From Brachionus plicatilis (taxonomy: Eukaryota > Rotifera > Eurotatoria > Ploima > Brachionidae), in contig QEOQ01000508.1 in NCBI GenBank assembly GCA_010279815.1, forward strand, positions 130,936 to 194,935: a DNA stretch of 64,000 bases, given 5' to 3'. The position numbers and the translations under genes were made by a program. The stretch's first letter is position 1. Every line of letters begins with the position of its first letter. The notes below the pieces were generated by a model, which worked only from the letters and a program-made list of their open reading frames with translations, was not told the DNA's origin and searched no databases. Shown here one piece after another: positions 1 through 13,160 of this stretch.

Positions 1-3000
1 TATTTATTTTACTGAATGACTCACTTTGGAATCGAATTAAGCCCTCATGTGTCACCTGATTTGCCTTGCTTGCCTCATTTGATAATTTTTTTGCTTGGTG
101 ATAATCATATTTGTTCACAGATGGAGAACGCGATCTTGCAGGACCGGGAGATTTGGACGATGAAGATGAAGAAGAATATTGATTATTATTTGGAGGGTTT
201 ACATTACATAAAATAGTCAGCTGCTGATTGTTTGAGTTCCTCGCAGGCGATTGCTTTCGAGGAGAAAGCAGCGCCTGACTTATTTGGTTCAGACTTTCTC
301 CAGCGCTTGGAACCGAAAATCTGTTTTGATTTTTTATAGGTAGCTGTAAAGGAACATTTGCTTCTTTGGAAGTGTTGGATGCTATATAAGGCTGCTGATT
401 TGACACACTTAAATTACTTCGAAAAATAATTAGCAGAGTCCTATTATCCTCGATCAAAATTACCTTGATTTTGTTGAATTTTTAAGTTTCTGGTACTCAT
501 ATTCCAGTCTGTTGAAATCAGTCTCTGTTTGGGCCAATTTAGCCTTTAGGCGAGTTATGATCGTGTCTCTTTCGTCCAGTTTTAACTCGTAGCTTTCACA
601 TTTTTGCTCGTAATATTTTATATTCATTTGAAAATCTTCATTTTCTTGGACTTTTTTCATCATGTTTCGTTTTTCGGTTTGTAATTCACGAACATATTTG
701 TCCTGTAGCTAGTTTAGAAATTTTTGATTTATTGATTGTTATTTTCAATATCATGATACTTTAATTGATTCTGACAATTGAGATTCCAGACCAGCATAGC
801 CGTCTTGTAAAGCTTGTATTCTTTCTTCAGCATACTTTAATTTGGAATTCATTTGGCCCAAATTGCTGGTTAATTCATAGTTTTCTTGTTTTAGGTAGTT
901 TATATGCTCATTACATTCTTCCTATTAAAATTAGAGGAACATTGAGCATTTATTCATTAGTTTTAGCAATTCAATATTCAGGTAAATAATTCTGAACATA
1001 TTTTTAAGATTACATTTATTTCTGAATATTTTTTTTCATTAAATATTAGATATTGGCACCCAAAAATTGATTCAAGAATTAACATTAAATTTTTGAAAAT
1101 TAATTGAGAGAAAATTGTTCAAATAAATCTTTTATTATTTTTATTTTTATTTTGTTTTCTTTTATTTTCTAATTTTGTGATTTATTTATTTAAAAAATAT
1201 CGAAGAAACACTACAAGCTGCTCGGAAAAAACTAGGGCTTCTCTATTAGCCAAATGAAAATATAATTTTTTTTATTTTTAAATGGATGCTATAAAGTTTT
1301 AAACTTATTTTTAGTTTTTTTCCTAGGTCATAATTTTTACTTATTTTCAAATAAAATTTGCTAATGATCTTTTATCTTGATATTAAAAAATTAATTTTTC
1401 GTCTCTGTTATTCCTTGATTGGCAAAAATTTAAGGTTTTTGGGTCCTACTCTATATCAGAATCAGTATCAATAATAAACTACCGTTTTCCCTTGTTTGAT
1501 ATTGCAGCCTCAAAACTCGAAACACGACTTTGGAGCAGGCAATAAATACTATCTCGCTCATGTTAAAACAATGTTAATTAATATACACCTCATGCTCAAA
1601 AAACATGTTATAAGATTGATTTCGCATTAAAATCAAGATTATTAAATATAATGCGGCATCAAAGCTTGAGATTTTTGTTAAAAATAAAAATTAATTTTTT
1701 TTAATTTAGTACTTGATCAAGCGCTACAAATTGGATAAAAAAATTAGAAAAACGATTATTTTATTTTAAAATTTTTAATTAAATATCAATTGCCGCATTA
1801 AATTTAAAAATCTTGATTTTGATGGGGTTTAATAAAAATAAATATAAAAGTATTCCAATAGTGTTTTTTTCTCTTTCTGTGCCATTCATATTTAATCGAC
1901 AATTATCATAAAGTAAATAACTATATTTCAAGGAATTAAAACAAAAAATTTACATGATCTAACTCTAAAATATTCCTAAGAACTTTTCAGAAAAAATTTT
2001 AAATTTAGATATTTTTTTTTAATATTAGCAATTTAAATCGGAATTTTATAAAAATGCAAATTATTCAAAGTATGATTATATAATAAAACTTACTAAAAAA
2101 ACTTACTTTACAAATCTTAAAGAATAACGATTTTAAAGAAAAATTAGCTAATCGAATTAACCAATTGATTTATTAAGTAGCGTTTAAAAAATATCCAATT
2201 TAATAATCTAACAGGAAAGAATTGGTCAATCTATGTGTCAGTGGTGTTTTTATGTGATCTAATGATTTTTAATTTTTTAGAATATAATTAACAAAAAAAT
2301 TGCTATAAAAGCTTCTGATCGAAAAGAATCTTTTAAAACATAAATTTAAAGAACAATAAATAATTTTTCAATAACTTTGTTAAAAACATTCCTGCTCTTT
2401 ATTCAATATATTGAAATATTTTTTTGAAATACTTGATTAAAATGTGTTTGCTTATTTAACTTCATTTAAAAACCTGAGAAAAATTCTTACAGATATAGGT
2501 TCTTTTTTTCCTTTTACTCATTAGCGCCACTTAGGGTTTGGGTCTATTTAATGGAAAGAATAAGAAAAACATCGGATCTGAATTTTGAAATAGCACAATA
2601 TTTAAATGATTTTTCTAAATTTCAATTAAGTTTTGAGATATCTATTATCCATAGGTCTAAAATTTTAAATCATTTTTGAACTATTTAATATTCCAAGAAC
2701 TCTAAAAAAATATTAAATCTTTGGAATTAGTTAATGGCTAATTTAAAAATTAAAAAGCTTTAAATTAATCCATAAAGTAAACATAAATTTTTTTTAAATA
2801 AGTTTACAGAAATTAATAAAAAATATCATTTACCAATTTATGGATTAAAGCTGAATTGGATTCTTTCAGATCGTCATTAATTTCACATAATTGCTCATAT
2901 TTTGATTTTAATTCATTTTCTCTTAGTTGTTCCGTCTCATCGTTGGGATCAGTACCATATTTTTCTTCATACAAATCCAATCTACATCTCAAATCTTCTA

Positions 3001-4378
3001 TTTCTTTGTCGTAGTAATCTTTCAGATCTTGGATATGTCTAGCATGTTTAGATTTCAGCTCTGTTCTTAAGTTAGAAATGTATTTGGTATTGTCGCTGAT
3101 AGTATTTGGGTTTATGGAATCAGCAGTGGTCGTAGAAGCATCTACCATATTCAATGCTTTAGAGTTTTCTGAAATTGTCAAAGTCGTTTTCAAATTATTG
3201 CCACTTTCTTTAACTTCTTTATCAAAATTGGTACTCGGAATTTTGCTAATGAATTTTTCTTGTTCCACAATGCACTTTTTTATTTCATCGTGTAGCGATT
3301 TTAATTTCATATCATTTAACTTTTGCTGTTCATCCAGCTTATTTTTATAATCATGCTCCAATTTGGAAAACATGTTCGACCACTCTTGCTTTAATGATTC
3401 GAGTATTTTGTTCGAACCTTCGCTTTCCATGGATTTCCTGCCACTTACACTCTTAGGTTTATCTTTATTACGTTTAAGTTTCATTCCGTTATCAAGTCTA
3501 TCAATTAAATTATCCATGCTACTCAAAGAAGCCTCGAAACTTTTGCCAAATTTTGACCTATGCTTCACTGGTTCATCGTTCTCAGATTCACTCTCACTCT
3601 TGGCTTCGGATTCATTTAAACTAATCTGTGACGGATTCTCATAATCGCTTTCCTGGTTTCCAATAGTCTCATTTTGCTTGTCCGAATCGCATGATGGTTT
3701 TATCAATTTTTCATATAATCTTTTGATGGAACTTTCATCATTTTTATGATCTTCGTCAAAGCCGTCAGATCCCTCTTCGGGTTTTAAATACGAATTATTT
3801 GTGTTTATGGTTACATCATCCAGATCACGACTAGTATTGTTGAGAGATGTTTGTGTTATCAATTGGTCATTATTGGGATAAAAAAGCTTTACTGGATCAT
3901 CCTCTTGGTGAATATTTTCTACCAAGTCCTCTTGGGCAACATCCTCAGGTTCTTTATCATCTTTATTATCTTCATTTTCTTCCAAATTTTCTTTTTTTTC
4001 CTCTAAAATATCAGTGACATCAATAACTCGGGTTTCATTACTAAGATCCAAGTCTTTGAGGAGCCATTTGTAGTTGGGATCTATGCGTAATCGATCCGAT
4101 GATAAACTTCTGGCAGCATTTTCATTATTATCTTTTTCATCAGCTTCTGGTTCGTCATTGTTGAATTCATTTGGCAATTTTTCTTTCGATTGATCTAGAT
4201 CGGGATCTTTAATTTCATAAACTTGGTCGTATTCGTCTAAATTAGCCGTCTGAAAATATGGATGACCAAATATAAAAGGAACTAAAGACCAAATTTTAAC
4301 TAAGATTTTAATTCATTTTAATAATTAATTCTTACACCCTTGTGGCTGAGCGTCATTCACAAAAAATCTTCTGTTCAT
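1..4378 (-). CDS. MPHOSPH9-like centrosomal coiled-coil protein, 3' end beyond window
   Basis: Exons read right to left 4378-4336, 4281-2834, 921-760, 702-464, 416 to beyond base 1; all junctions are GT-AG and in phase, giving at least 769 residues. The start is the only ATG in frame with exon 2. Residues 1 to about 300 are acidic and Ser/Asn-rich; about 300-640 are heptad-rich coiled coil; the part reaching the window edge is Ser/Pro-rich with SPRK- and SPGP-type sites. The coiled coil contains HIQDLKDYYDKEIEDL near residues 427-447 and DTIITRLKAKL further on, which resemble the corresponding stretches of vertebrate MPHOSPH9, a protein that works with CP110-CEP97 at the distal centriole. That similarity is from memory of the family, so the name is tentative; any long centrosomal coiled-coil protein is the alternative. 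The gene model itself is firm. Confidence 0.6.
922..2833 (-). other. 1.9-kb intron 2 of the MPHOSPH9-like gene
   Basis: AT-rich, with stops in every frame. Donor GTAAAT follows codon TTG ending at 2834; acceptor TAG precedes GAA at 921; both phase 0. No repeat, RNA gene or nested exon was recognised. Confidence 0.75.
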
Positions 4379-7064
4379 ACCTTAAAATTTAGGGGGGACA
4401 GATCTTGTGCGTTTTTTTCTAAAATTTTGATTAAAAAAATTTATTTCATGTTGTTAAGGTAAAAACATAGTTTCAAAAATTGAAATTTAGGTATCTTTTT
4501 CATTCAAAATTTACTAAAAAAAATGTCTTAAAATTAATTTATTTTGATTTAGTAATAAGCATAATTTTTTTTAAATGCTGAATGAAATAAAAAAAATAGT
4601 TTTTTAAATAAAAAATTTAAATATTTGCTTAATGTAAATGAATAGCACAAATTTAAATTTCTTAGAATAGAAATTAGAAGATGAATGTTTGATTACTTTT
4701 CTTAAAGGTGCTAACATTTTCTTCAATTCACTATATAAATACTAAATAAAGGTAATTTTATGATATGAAGATGAACTCGAGACTTTTTCATTGACCTTAA
4801 TTCTTAGTTCAAAAAAATTCAGCATTACTATGTCAACTTAACAAATAACATTATTATATTGGTTTTAATATGATAAAATGAACTTCGAACAAATTCCAAA
4901 CCTCATCTTTAATCTCCCTAAAATTCTTTAAATAGAAAAGGAACTCAGAAACAAAAATATGAACTGTCATATTTATCTGGAAATTAAATGTAAAAATAGA
5001 AATTTTAAATTAGATTAAATTTTTATTTGGAATATATGTCAATAATTCGATTTTAAAATTACCCATAGAAACCAATCTTTATTTAACTCATTTCATCCGA
5101 TTTTTTTTTTAAATGAATTCAAGATACTTAAAATAATTAACCTTGAATATAAATTGTTTTAACAATTAAACATAATTCAAATAAAAATATCGAAAAAATA
5201 AAATAGAGTAAAATTACGAAGGCATTTAAATTTAAAAGAGATACATTTTTCTTGAATAATTTAGTATTTTTTTCCTTTATTATTTGAGTAAAGAAATTTA
5301 AAAATCTTAGAAAAAATTTGGTCTAATTTTTTTATAATGAATTCTTTTAAATATCAATTGACAAAACCTTATAAAAAATAGGAAAAATTTTATAATTCTT
5401 TACTTTCATTTTTAATTAAATAGAGACTTTTGAAAAAAATTTAAAATTTTTTTCCATTTATGGACCTTAGTTGTAATTTCACTTTACATTTTAAGCCAAG
5501 TATGTAAGCGAATTGTAAAAAAAAACCATTACTTAGTGTATGTTGGAACTATGCTTGGTTTCTTTTACAATAAAACATTGAGAAATATTTTGGTAAATTT
5601 TTGTAGGTATATTCCAGAAACCGACATAAGTTAATTGAGCAATTACGTCTCTTGTCAAGATGCAAATTTCAAATTTGAAAACATTGTTAAACGGAGCAAG
5701 ATCTATGTTTATGCTAAATTTGAGCTATGTTTACAAGACTCTTAGATAATATTACTTCAATTAAAAAATTTAATTGATATTTAGAAACTCTGAATCAAAA
5801 AAATACGAATTCACAACTTATTTTATTTTTGAATAATATCTATGTGTCTAGTGTATAATGGCATCAAATTAATTTGAAGGAAAATTAGTTCCCTTCGTTT
5901 AAAAATCGTGAAATTTTAATTTCTCCAGAATGTTTACTAGGTAATTTTATTTGCCTAAAATATAAAATGCTTTAAATTTGAGAGACAAATAGTTTTTTGT
6001 TCGAATCTTCGAGTTACACTCAAAAAGCACCAAGAGACGATGAGAAAAAAAAACGAAAAATATTCCCTAAATTGTTTCTTTTCAACAAAAAAAATCTAAA
6101 TAAAAACCTTATTTTTCATTATTTGTTTTAAAAGAAAAAATACAAGTAAAATAAAAGCTCAAATTGATTTTTATGGGAAAAAACAAAAATTTTGAACAGT
6201 TCTTAAGTAATTCATCATTAACAATAAGGTTTTGATTTAAGCTCTTAAACCAGTAAATTTTTTTCTTATTGCTTCAAGCCACTGATAATTTTCGAATCAT
6301 TTATCGTAAAACGCGAATTACCTTAAAATGATGAAAATAAAATCCATGCAAGAACTCTCATTTTTCTTAAAACTTTTCATTTAATCGTTTACAATTTAAC
6401 CAGCTGAATGAATATTTAACTCAAGGCTAATGATGGCCATAAGAAAATATCTAATAACTTATTTTAAAAATTAAAAGATTCTACACCAAAGTAGCAATAT
6501 ATTGATAATCTACTCAAAGTAGATTTCAAAAGATAAAATATAAAGAGCTAATTAGATAACTAAACGATTAAATTTTAGTAAACCAAATGGCTTCATTTGT
6601 AAATAATTTTTAATGATTATGTAATATCTTTTTTTTTTAATCAAGAACCGGTGTGTATAAACAAATATTAGGTTTTTTATTTCGTTTTTAAGTTTGCCAT
6701 TTAAATAAAAATATGATGCAAATTAATTGATTTTTTTAATTGCAATTGAAACAAAAATAAACACTTTAAATTTTTTAGTTAGATTTTTAACAAACTTTTA
6801 GCTTGGTACGTCCAAGTCTCAAGAAAAACATGGTCAAATTAATTTTCAATGTGCATTTTGATTATATTTCGTCTAGAGATCGAATATTTATAATAAAAAA
6901 ATGTTTATTTAAAATAATATCAATCTAACTTAGTGGTTAAATCAAGTAATATATTTTCAACAAAAATGTTTATTTTCAGAAATTATTAAATAAATTAAAA
7001 CTAAAAATAACAAATGTTATAAAAATTAATCAAGAATTTAAAAATAAAATAGAATTTCAAGTCT
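4379..7064. other. intergenic, no gene recognised
   Basis: Very AT-rich, no open frame of note on either strand. It lies between the 5' end of the MPHOSPH9-like gene and the 3' end of the syntaxin gene and should hold the promoter of the former. A modest hairpin (arms of about 16 bp, 5513-5572) is the only structure noticed. Confidence 0.6.
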
Positions 7065-8132
7065 TTAAATTGGAATAGCAGCAATAATTATTATTGCAAT
7101 CAAAAGAATCAGTACTATCATCCACAATCCTTTAGAAAAAGTTAAATAAGTATCTTTTTAGCTTTGATAAATGATTTCTTACCACAAGTTCCAGATTTAT
7201 GCATAATTACGCGAGTGTTTCTTGTTTCTTTGATTAATCGTTCATTTAAATTATCCATTTTATCACCCATTGAATCAATCAGGTCTTAAAACATTACAAA
7301 ATGCAATCGACTGAATTAATAAATTAAAATTTTATGAATTTTTTAATTAATACCATTTTGTCGGTCAACTTCACCTCCTATCGTTGTTGCTATTCTCTTT
7401 TGGTTTTGAATTACATGCGACAGTGTCTCTAGGCCCCTTTCCTGATCTTGAAAAATTAATAATAAAATCAAATTTTAAAGCTTAAAAAATTTTCTTTTAC
7501 TTTGAATAATTCTATCATGCTGTGAAGACAATTGTTCTGAGTTGAAATTTACAGTTTCTTCGGATTCTGTTGGCTGTGCATTAAATGCTTCAAAATCAAT
7601 TAACAAGGAATCTCTACGTGCAAATTGATACCAAAATAAATATTTAAATATCACGAATTACTTTTGACTGGGACCTTCTCCTTTCAGTCCTTGATCAATT
7701 TGCCTTAGACTAGTCTTCAACTGATTTAGCATGTTTGCTCTTCGATTCTTTTCCAAATAAGTTCTTAATTTATTAAAATAATATTAATTAAAATATTAAA
7801 AAATAAAAAAACTAACAATTTCGACTCATTTGAATCTTCCAATGCTCTTTCAAGTCCATTTATACTTATTTCTATCTTACCTAATTGAGTTTTTAATTGA
7901 TTTGTAATCTAAAAAAATTTTATGAATTTTAATATTTTTTTATGTTAAACTAAAAAATCTACTTTGTTATAATTTGAGCTTGATTTTGGATATTTCGCTC
8001 GTTCGCTCAGACTTTGGTTAGCTTTTTGCAACAATTTCTCCAAATTATCATGTTCTTTTAGCCTAAATAAAAATTTGAGTTTAAATTCATTTTCATTCCT
8101 TGAGCAGTGTTAATGTACCATTTTTCCGACAT
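7065..8132 (-). CDS. STX8: syntaxin-8, endosomal Qc-SNARE
   Basis: Eight exons: 8132-8119, 8062-7963, 7908-7817, 7763-7662, 7613-7501, 7446-7354, 7284-7183, 7129-7065. They join in frame to 226 residues (human STX8 is about 236). The first 14-bp exon ends in the Trp codon (MSEKW) that matches the conserved early Trp of the family. Residues about 20-75 form the N-terminal helical bundle; the SNARE motif spans about 141-200 with the zero-layer Gln at 170 in DRQNDLID; then MHKSGTCG and a single C-terminal membrane anchor at about 207-224, ending two residues later. This order and the anchor-proximal RKETRNTR-like stretch match STX8 rather than syntaxin-6/10 or SNAP-25. Expected role: late-endosome fusion with syntaxin-7, Vti1b and VAMP8. 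Introns are 43-66 bp. Confidence 0.9.
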
Positions 8133-8505
8133 CTTAGTATGAATCTACTGATATAATTTTTAATCAAATGAAAAAAAAATTTTAAATAATTTTTGTTTTT
8201 AATCATTATAAAACGCATAATATGACTCCAGGTTTGTTTTAAATAAAAAATTATTTTAACATTTATTCAGAAAATACACATAAAATTGAATTATTATCAC
8301 GAATTTTGCTTTAATTTTTAAAAAAATTAATTTTTGAGCCTAATTCTGTGGCCACTATGTCCCATTTAAGAGTTTTGTTATTTACTATTTTGAAATAGTT
8401 AAAAAAAAATTTAAGATTAGAACTCTTGAGTATATGAATGAAAATAAAGTTGAAAAATTTAAAATTTATTTAAAATTCATTTAAAATTTGAACTCATTCT
8501 TAAAA
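8133..8505. promoter_or_regulatory. divergent intergenic region shared by syntaxin-8 and the FASTK-like gene
   Basis: Only 373 bp separate the two start codons, so a bidirectional promoter is likely. No convincing TATA box or element stands out against the AT-rich background; the role is inferred from gene layout alone. Confidence 0.5.
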
Positions 8506-11500
8506 ATGAACAAGATACTAGCCTGTCGTTATTCGATTAAATTAAATTCTAAACGAATCTTAGCACCATGTCATCTAGGCTACTCGAGAAGAGATTTTTT
8601 TGCCAAAGAAAATAATCCCGACACACTTTATCTTCAAGAGACCAGTGAGATAAAAAAGATAAAAAATTTCAAAAAACTGTCCAATATTTTGCAAATATTT
8701 TTCGAAAATCTCACCCAAATGAAATGGACAAATTTCTCCAGGGACATGAAAATAATTGACGGAATTGATCTTGTCCTCAAGTTCAATGAATTTAATCCGC
8801 TATTGATTTCACTAATCGACAAAATAAATTCAAGACACGACTTTCTGGCAATAAAAGATTACTTTTTGAAAAACTTGGATCAACTGAGTCCAAAGGAACA
8901 GGCAATTCTCTTTCGATTGATGAATTTACTTGACAAAAATTTCAAAGAAAATCCCCTGGTACTTAAACTGGAAAGGTTATATTACGAAAACTTGAACCAT
9001 TTCGATCTGAACGACCTGCTCAATTACCACAGAGGCTTCTTCATACTTCGAAAGCCGTTTTCGCCATCAAAATACGAGTCCTTTTCTCGCTCAGCCGACA
9101 TTGTCAGCAAAAAAGTCTTTCAAATAATCGATTCAAATGGAAAGAGCCAGAGTTCTTCAAACAGCTTAGAACAATTATTCCCGAGTATAAATTTAAGCTT
9201 TTCCGACCTGCCTCTGGTCCTTTTTTCCATTAGACTCTACTCGCCAATGCTCACCATGGACACCCAGGTAAAGTACTTTGAAATGCTGATAGAAAAATTT
9301 AGAGACCTGCCAGATCTAAAAGAAAATATGTTCACATTAGCCGATTATTTTGTCGTGTTAGACAAAATTTACATCCAAAATTTGAATAAAAATAACCAGA
9401 TATTTAATTCCTACAATAGCTATAAAAAATTGTTCGAGGAAAACTTTGGCTTGCTAGCTTCAAATTTAAAAAATCTTTCAGGCGACTTTGAACGCTTTGA
9501 GTTGTTTATTAAATTTTTTGCCGTATTTTCCCGCTCAAATGGCCTCAGAATAAAAGACTCGGAAAATATACTAGAATTTTTTAAGCAAAAGTTGTCAAAC
9601 TCCACTGACAGTCAAAATATCTACAAATATATTTTCTCAATTAAAGAATTTAGGAAAACTTTTGATACTAGCCGATATGATTTTAGGAAACAGTTCGATT
9701 TGGACAAGCTAGTTGGACACAAAAGCAAACAAATAATGGAAAACATGGACTTTTTTTCGGTCAAGCGTCTGCTTGGTGCAATCGATTCAAAGTATTTTAA
9801 TTTTCAGCCTTCCAACTACGATCTCATACTTGAGTCATTTAAAATCAAAAACGAATCAAGCATGATCAATGACAGTCTGGTCTTTTGCATGACAAATTTT
9901 TTTCCAATTTTTTTCGAGCCAGAAATTGCCAAGCGCTTTGAAACATCCAATTTATATCCATTGTATGCTTGCTCAAATCTAAAATATTTTTCTTCCAATT
10001 TACCTCTGATTCTTGAGTCCTTTGAAAAAAACGCTAGATTTTATTTATTCGAAGATCAAGTTTATGTGAACGAATTTGTTCGTAATTTAGAAATGATAAA
10101 CAGTCGTCTTTTGATGGAAAACTCCGAAATTCTGATCAAAATATTGACCAAATCATTCGATGAGCTCATAATGAATTTATCACTGAATAATTCACAGACC
10201 AAATTTCCCAAGGTAAAACTTCCGAGTGATCCTACGCAAAAAATTGACTTAACCGGACTAAATTATGACTACAAACCCATCAGAAATTGTCTGTCTACCT
10301 TGGCTTTTATCGAAAAACTGGTTCATTTGTTCAACAAAAAATATATAGATTATGGTTTTATTGACCTAAGTAGTCATAGCATGCTAAGTTTTCAACTATT
10401 TATTAAAAGTTTTGGTGACATTTTTAGATTTTTAAAAGTGAACAACATCTCGGATGAGAATCTAGAGGAATTACTTAGGTTTAACTTGTTCAAACTTTGT
10501 AGACATTTGTATTTTATATCAAGATTGATCAAAATATCTCAGTGCTATTCACCACCCTTGAGCAAGCAATTAATAGAGTCATTTTTAAGTTTGTGTGAAA
10601 TTTTGTGTGATCCCAGCTTTGATAGGGAAAAATTGAAGCACAGACTATTTAGCTCGTATGAGCATTTGTTCAAGTTTGTCGAACTGTACAGCTTGTATGA
10701 CATTGATTGTCCAGAGGCTAATATAAGCCAAAAGCAAAAGGACCAAGTGCAACAATATCTCTCGATTTTGTATCCAAAATTGAGAAATGATTCAAATTTT
10801 GGCGAAATTATCAAAAAAAATTATCATTTGCTAAATTTAAACATTCTAAACGAAGAGGCTGTCAAAGATTTTCAAAATGTAGTCAAAAATAAATCCGATT
10901 CCTTGAATGACCGTTATGTGAGACTATCAAAAATTATCTATCAGTCCATCAAAATGAAGTTTCCTGATTATCAATTAAATCTTAAAATAGATCTAGATGA
11001 TCATTATAGAGGTATTTTTTTTAAATTTAAATTAAATTTTATTTTATTTTTAATCTAGTCTTTTATGCTACTTTATAAAATTTTTTAATTTAATTGTAAA
11101 ATTCAAATTAAAAGCATGATTATAGAAAAATAGGAATTAAAATATTTTGACATTTTTTTACCTTTAAAGCCATCTGAATTGATGTCTTTTCTAATGGTCA
11201 AAAAAATTATCGTAATGGTTCACTTTTTTGGTGCATTAGCTAGCATGTAAATGTCTGACCTATGAATTAAAATAATTTAAAAATAAAAATAATTCTCTCA
11301 TATTAAAAAAGGTGAATTAAACATGTTTGAAGATATAAGTGACGCGGTCATGCCCAACAAGAAATTGACCAAAAATTACAAAATTGTGTTTATTAAAATA
11401 ATATTGATTAAATTTAGATAAAAAACAGTATAAAATGAAAAATCAAAAAAAATCAAAAATATTTTATTTGGTTCTTTTTATAATGAAAATTTTGAAAATT

Positions 11501-13153
11501 TATAAAAAAACTTTTCCAAACAAAAAAAAAATATATTAATTAATTTATTTTTAAGGCTGATTTTTATATCTATCGAAAAAGGCTTGCGAGCAAAAAAAAA
11601 TTATTTAATTGAAAAAAGGTAAAGGTACAACATTAACAATGAGTTTAAATATTATAACATAAAAAGTGTAAATGTTAATTTCAATTTTTGAAAATCAGTA
11701 GTTTAGTAACTAATTGTAATTAAAGAAATATAACAAAGTTTAGTTTTATAAAATTAAACTGTTTTTATCTTTTTAACTCAAAAGGCAGTTCCATAATATA
11801 CAAGCTGGTTAAATTTACACTGATTTATAAACATTTTTTAGATTTAATACTTTTAATTTAATACAAAAATTTCTAAATTTTAAGTGAAATGTGTGTAAAT
11901 CGTTTTCAGGAGTTCAATAAGACTTTTTATTATATTTTCCCATGATATTTTTTCATTAATATTTATTTTAACATTTTTAAAAAATAAAAGCAATTCAAGT
12001 CTTATAAAATAATTCTAAGTTACTATTCTTACTTTTTCATCGCATAAAAACTCTTTAAAAAAGTCTTTTTTTTGAGTGAGAGTTAACAAAAATTTCAAGA
12101 ACCGAAAATATAGTTTAATAAAAGTATGAGGTTTTTATCGTAAATATAAAAATAAAAAATTATATAAGTAGCAGCCAAATAATGATTATAATGAATATGA
12201 GACCAAAATAAAGAATATGAATTTTTTATATACTTAAAAAATTAAACAACTATTTTTAATATTGTTAAGAATAATCAAATTGACAGATTGGATAGAATTA
12301 AAAGAATTATTAGAAAGCTATACCAATTTATTTTTTAGTAAAATCTTTACTCATTTATAAAAATAAAAACAATAATTTTAATTTATTAAAATAAGCATTT
12401 GTTTATTTAGAAAAATACGTTTTTTTCCTGAAATTTTTTCCTATTAACAAATTTACGTAAATTCTCGCTGAATGAATTAGATTAACAATTTTATACGATA
12501 ATTATTTTCGCAGAATTTTCGTAAATTACTAGAATTAACATTAACAATTGCAGTGTATAAGTAAAAAAAAATAGTATTAGCAATTCTCGAAAAAAAAATT
12601 GTATTTATTTTGAATTTATATCTTGCTTTTAGAATTTTCTACACGAACTTTCCATGAGAAATTTTTGAAACTTTATGGCGAATATGTTAACAAAAATCCA
12701 ATAATTGATAATAATCTTCGTACAAGTAATCTATTAAAAAGTTTAAAAAAAAAATATATCATTTTTCCTTAAGACTATTCGTTTATTCTTGATAAAAACG
12801 GAAAATTTTTGAAAAATTCTGAGAAAAAACCCCATGATGCTCTCCAGTACCTTTAAATATCTAATTTAAAATAAAATATTTTTTTTTCTAAGAATACCAG
12901 TGAAAATAGTTGACAATGAGCAAATGTTTAAAAACTGTCCAAAAATTAAACGAAATGTGTTAAACTATATTGAATACATGCAAAAAAAATATCCTTTATT
13001 AATTGTAATTTTCTTTTTAAAAAATTTTATTTTAATTATTTTTTATTTAATCTAAAGCTTTATCAAAATGAGTTACTCAACAAGACAGATGAAGATATCG
13101 GAAAAATAGTTGAACTTAAAATAATGAAATCAATAAAAGATTTTGTAAAATAA
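8506..13153 (+). CDS. FASTK/RAP-family-like, probably mitochondrial RNA-associated protein
   Basis: Exons 8506-11011, 12633-12725, 12774-12846, 12893-13004, 13058-13153 join to 959 residues. The ATG at 8506 is chosen because the open frame has no earlier ATG. The N-terminus (MNKILACRYSIKLNSKRIL) is basic and free of acidic residues, as in a mitochondrial presequence. Most of the protein is Leu/Phe/Asn-rich helical repeat with no catalytic motif. Near the C-terminus, residues about 892-935 (IVDNEQMFKNCPKIKRNVL, then KKYPLLI) follow the layout of a degenerate RAP domain: a beta strand ending in Asp, a KxKR helix, a second strand. FASTKD proteins process and stabilise mitochondrial transcripts. 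The large exon alone could end soon after a 47-bp intron at 11012, but only the long intron accounts for the four in-phase downstream exons. Family call is moderate. Confidence 0.5.
11012..12632 (+). other. 1.6-kb intron 1 of the FASTK-like gene
   Basis: Donor GTATTT, acceptor CTTTTAG, phase 1 on both sides. A short open stretch starting with an ATG at about 11323 has no supported splice partner. No repeat recognised. Confidence 0.6.
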
Positions 13154-13160
13154 ATTTTCA

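Noticed and set aside
3078..3644. Two plus-strand frames of about 90 codons
   Set aside because: Antisense shadows of the MPHOSPH9-like exon on the minus strand.
5998..6020. tRNA B-box-like GTTCGAATC
   Set aside because: No A box or cloverleaf could be folded upstream.
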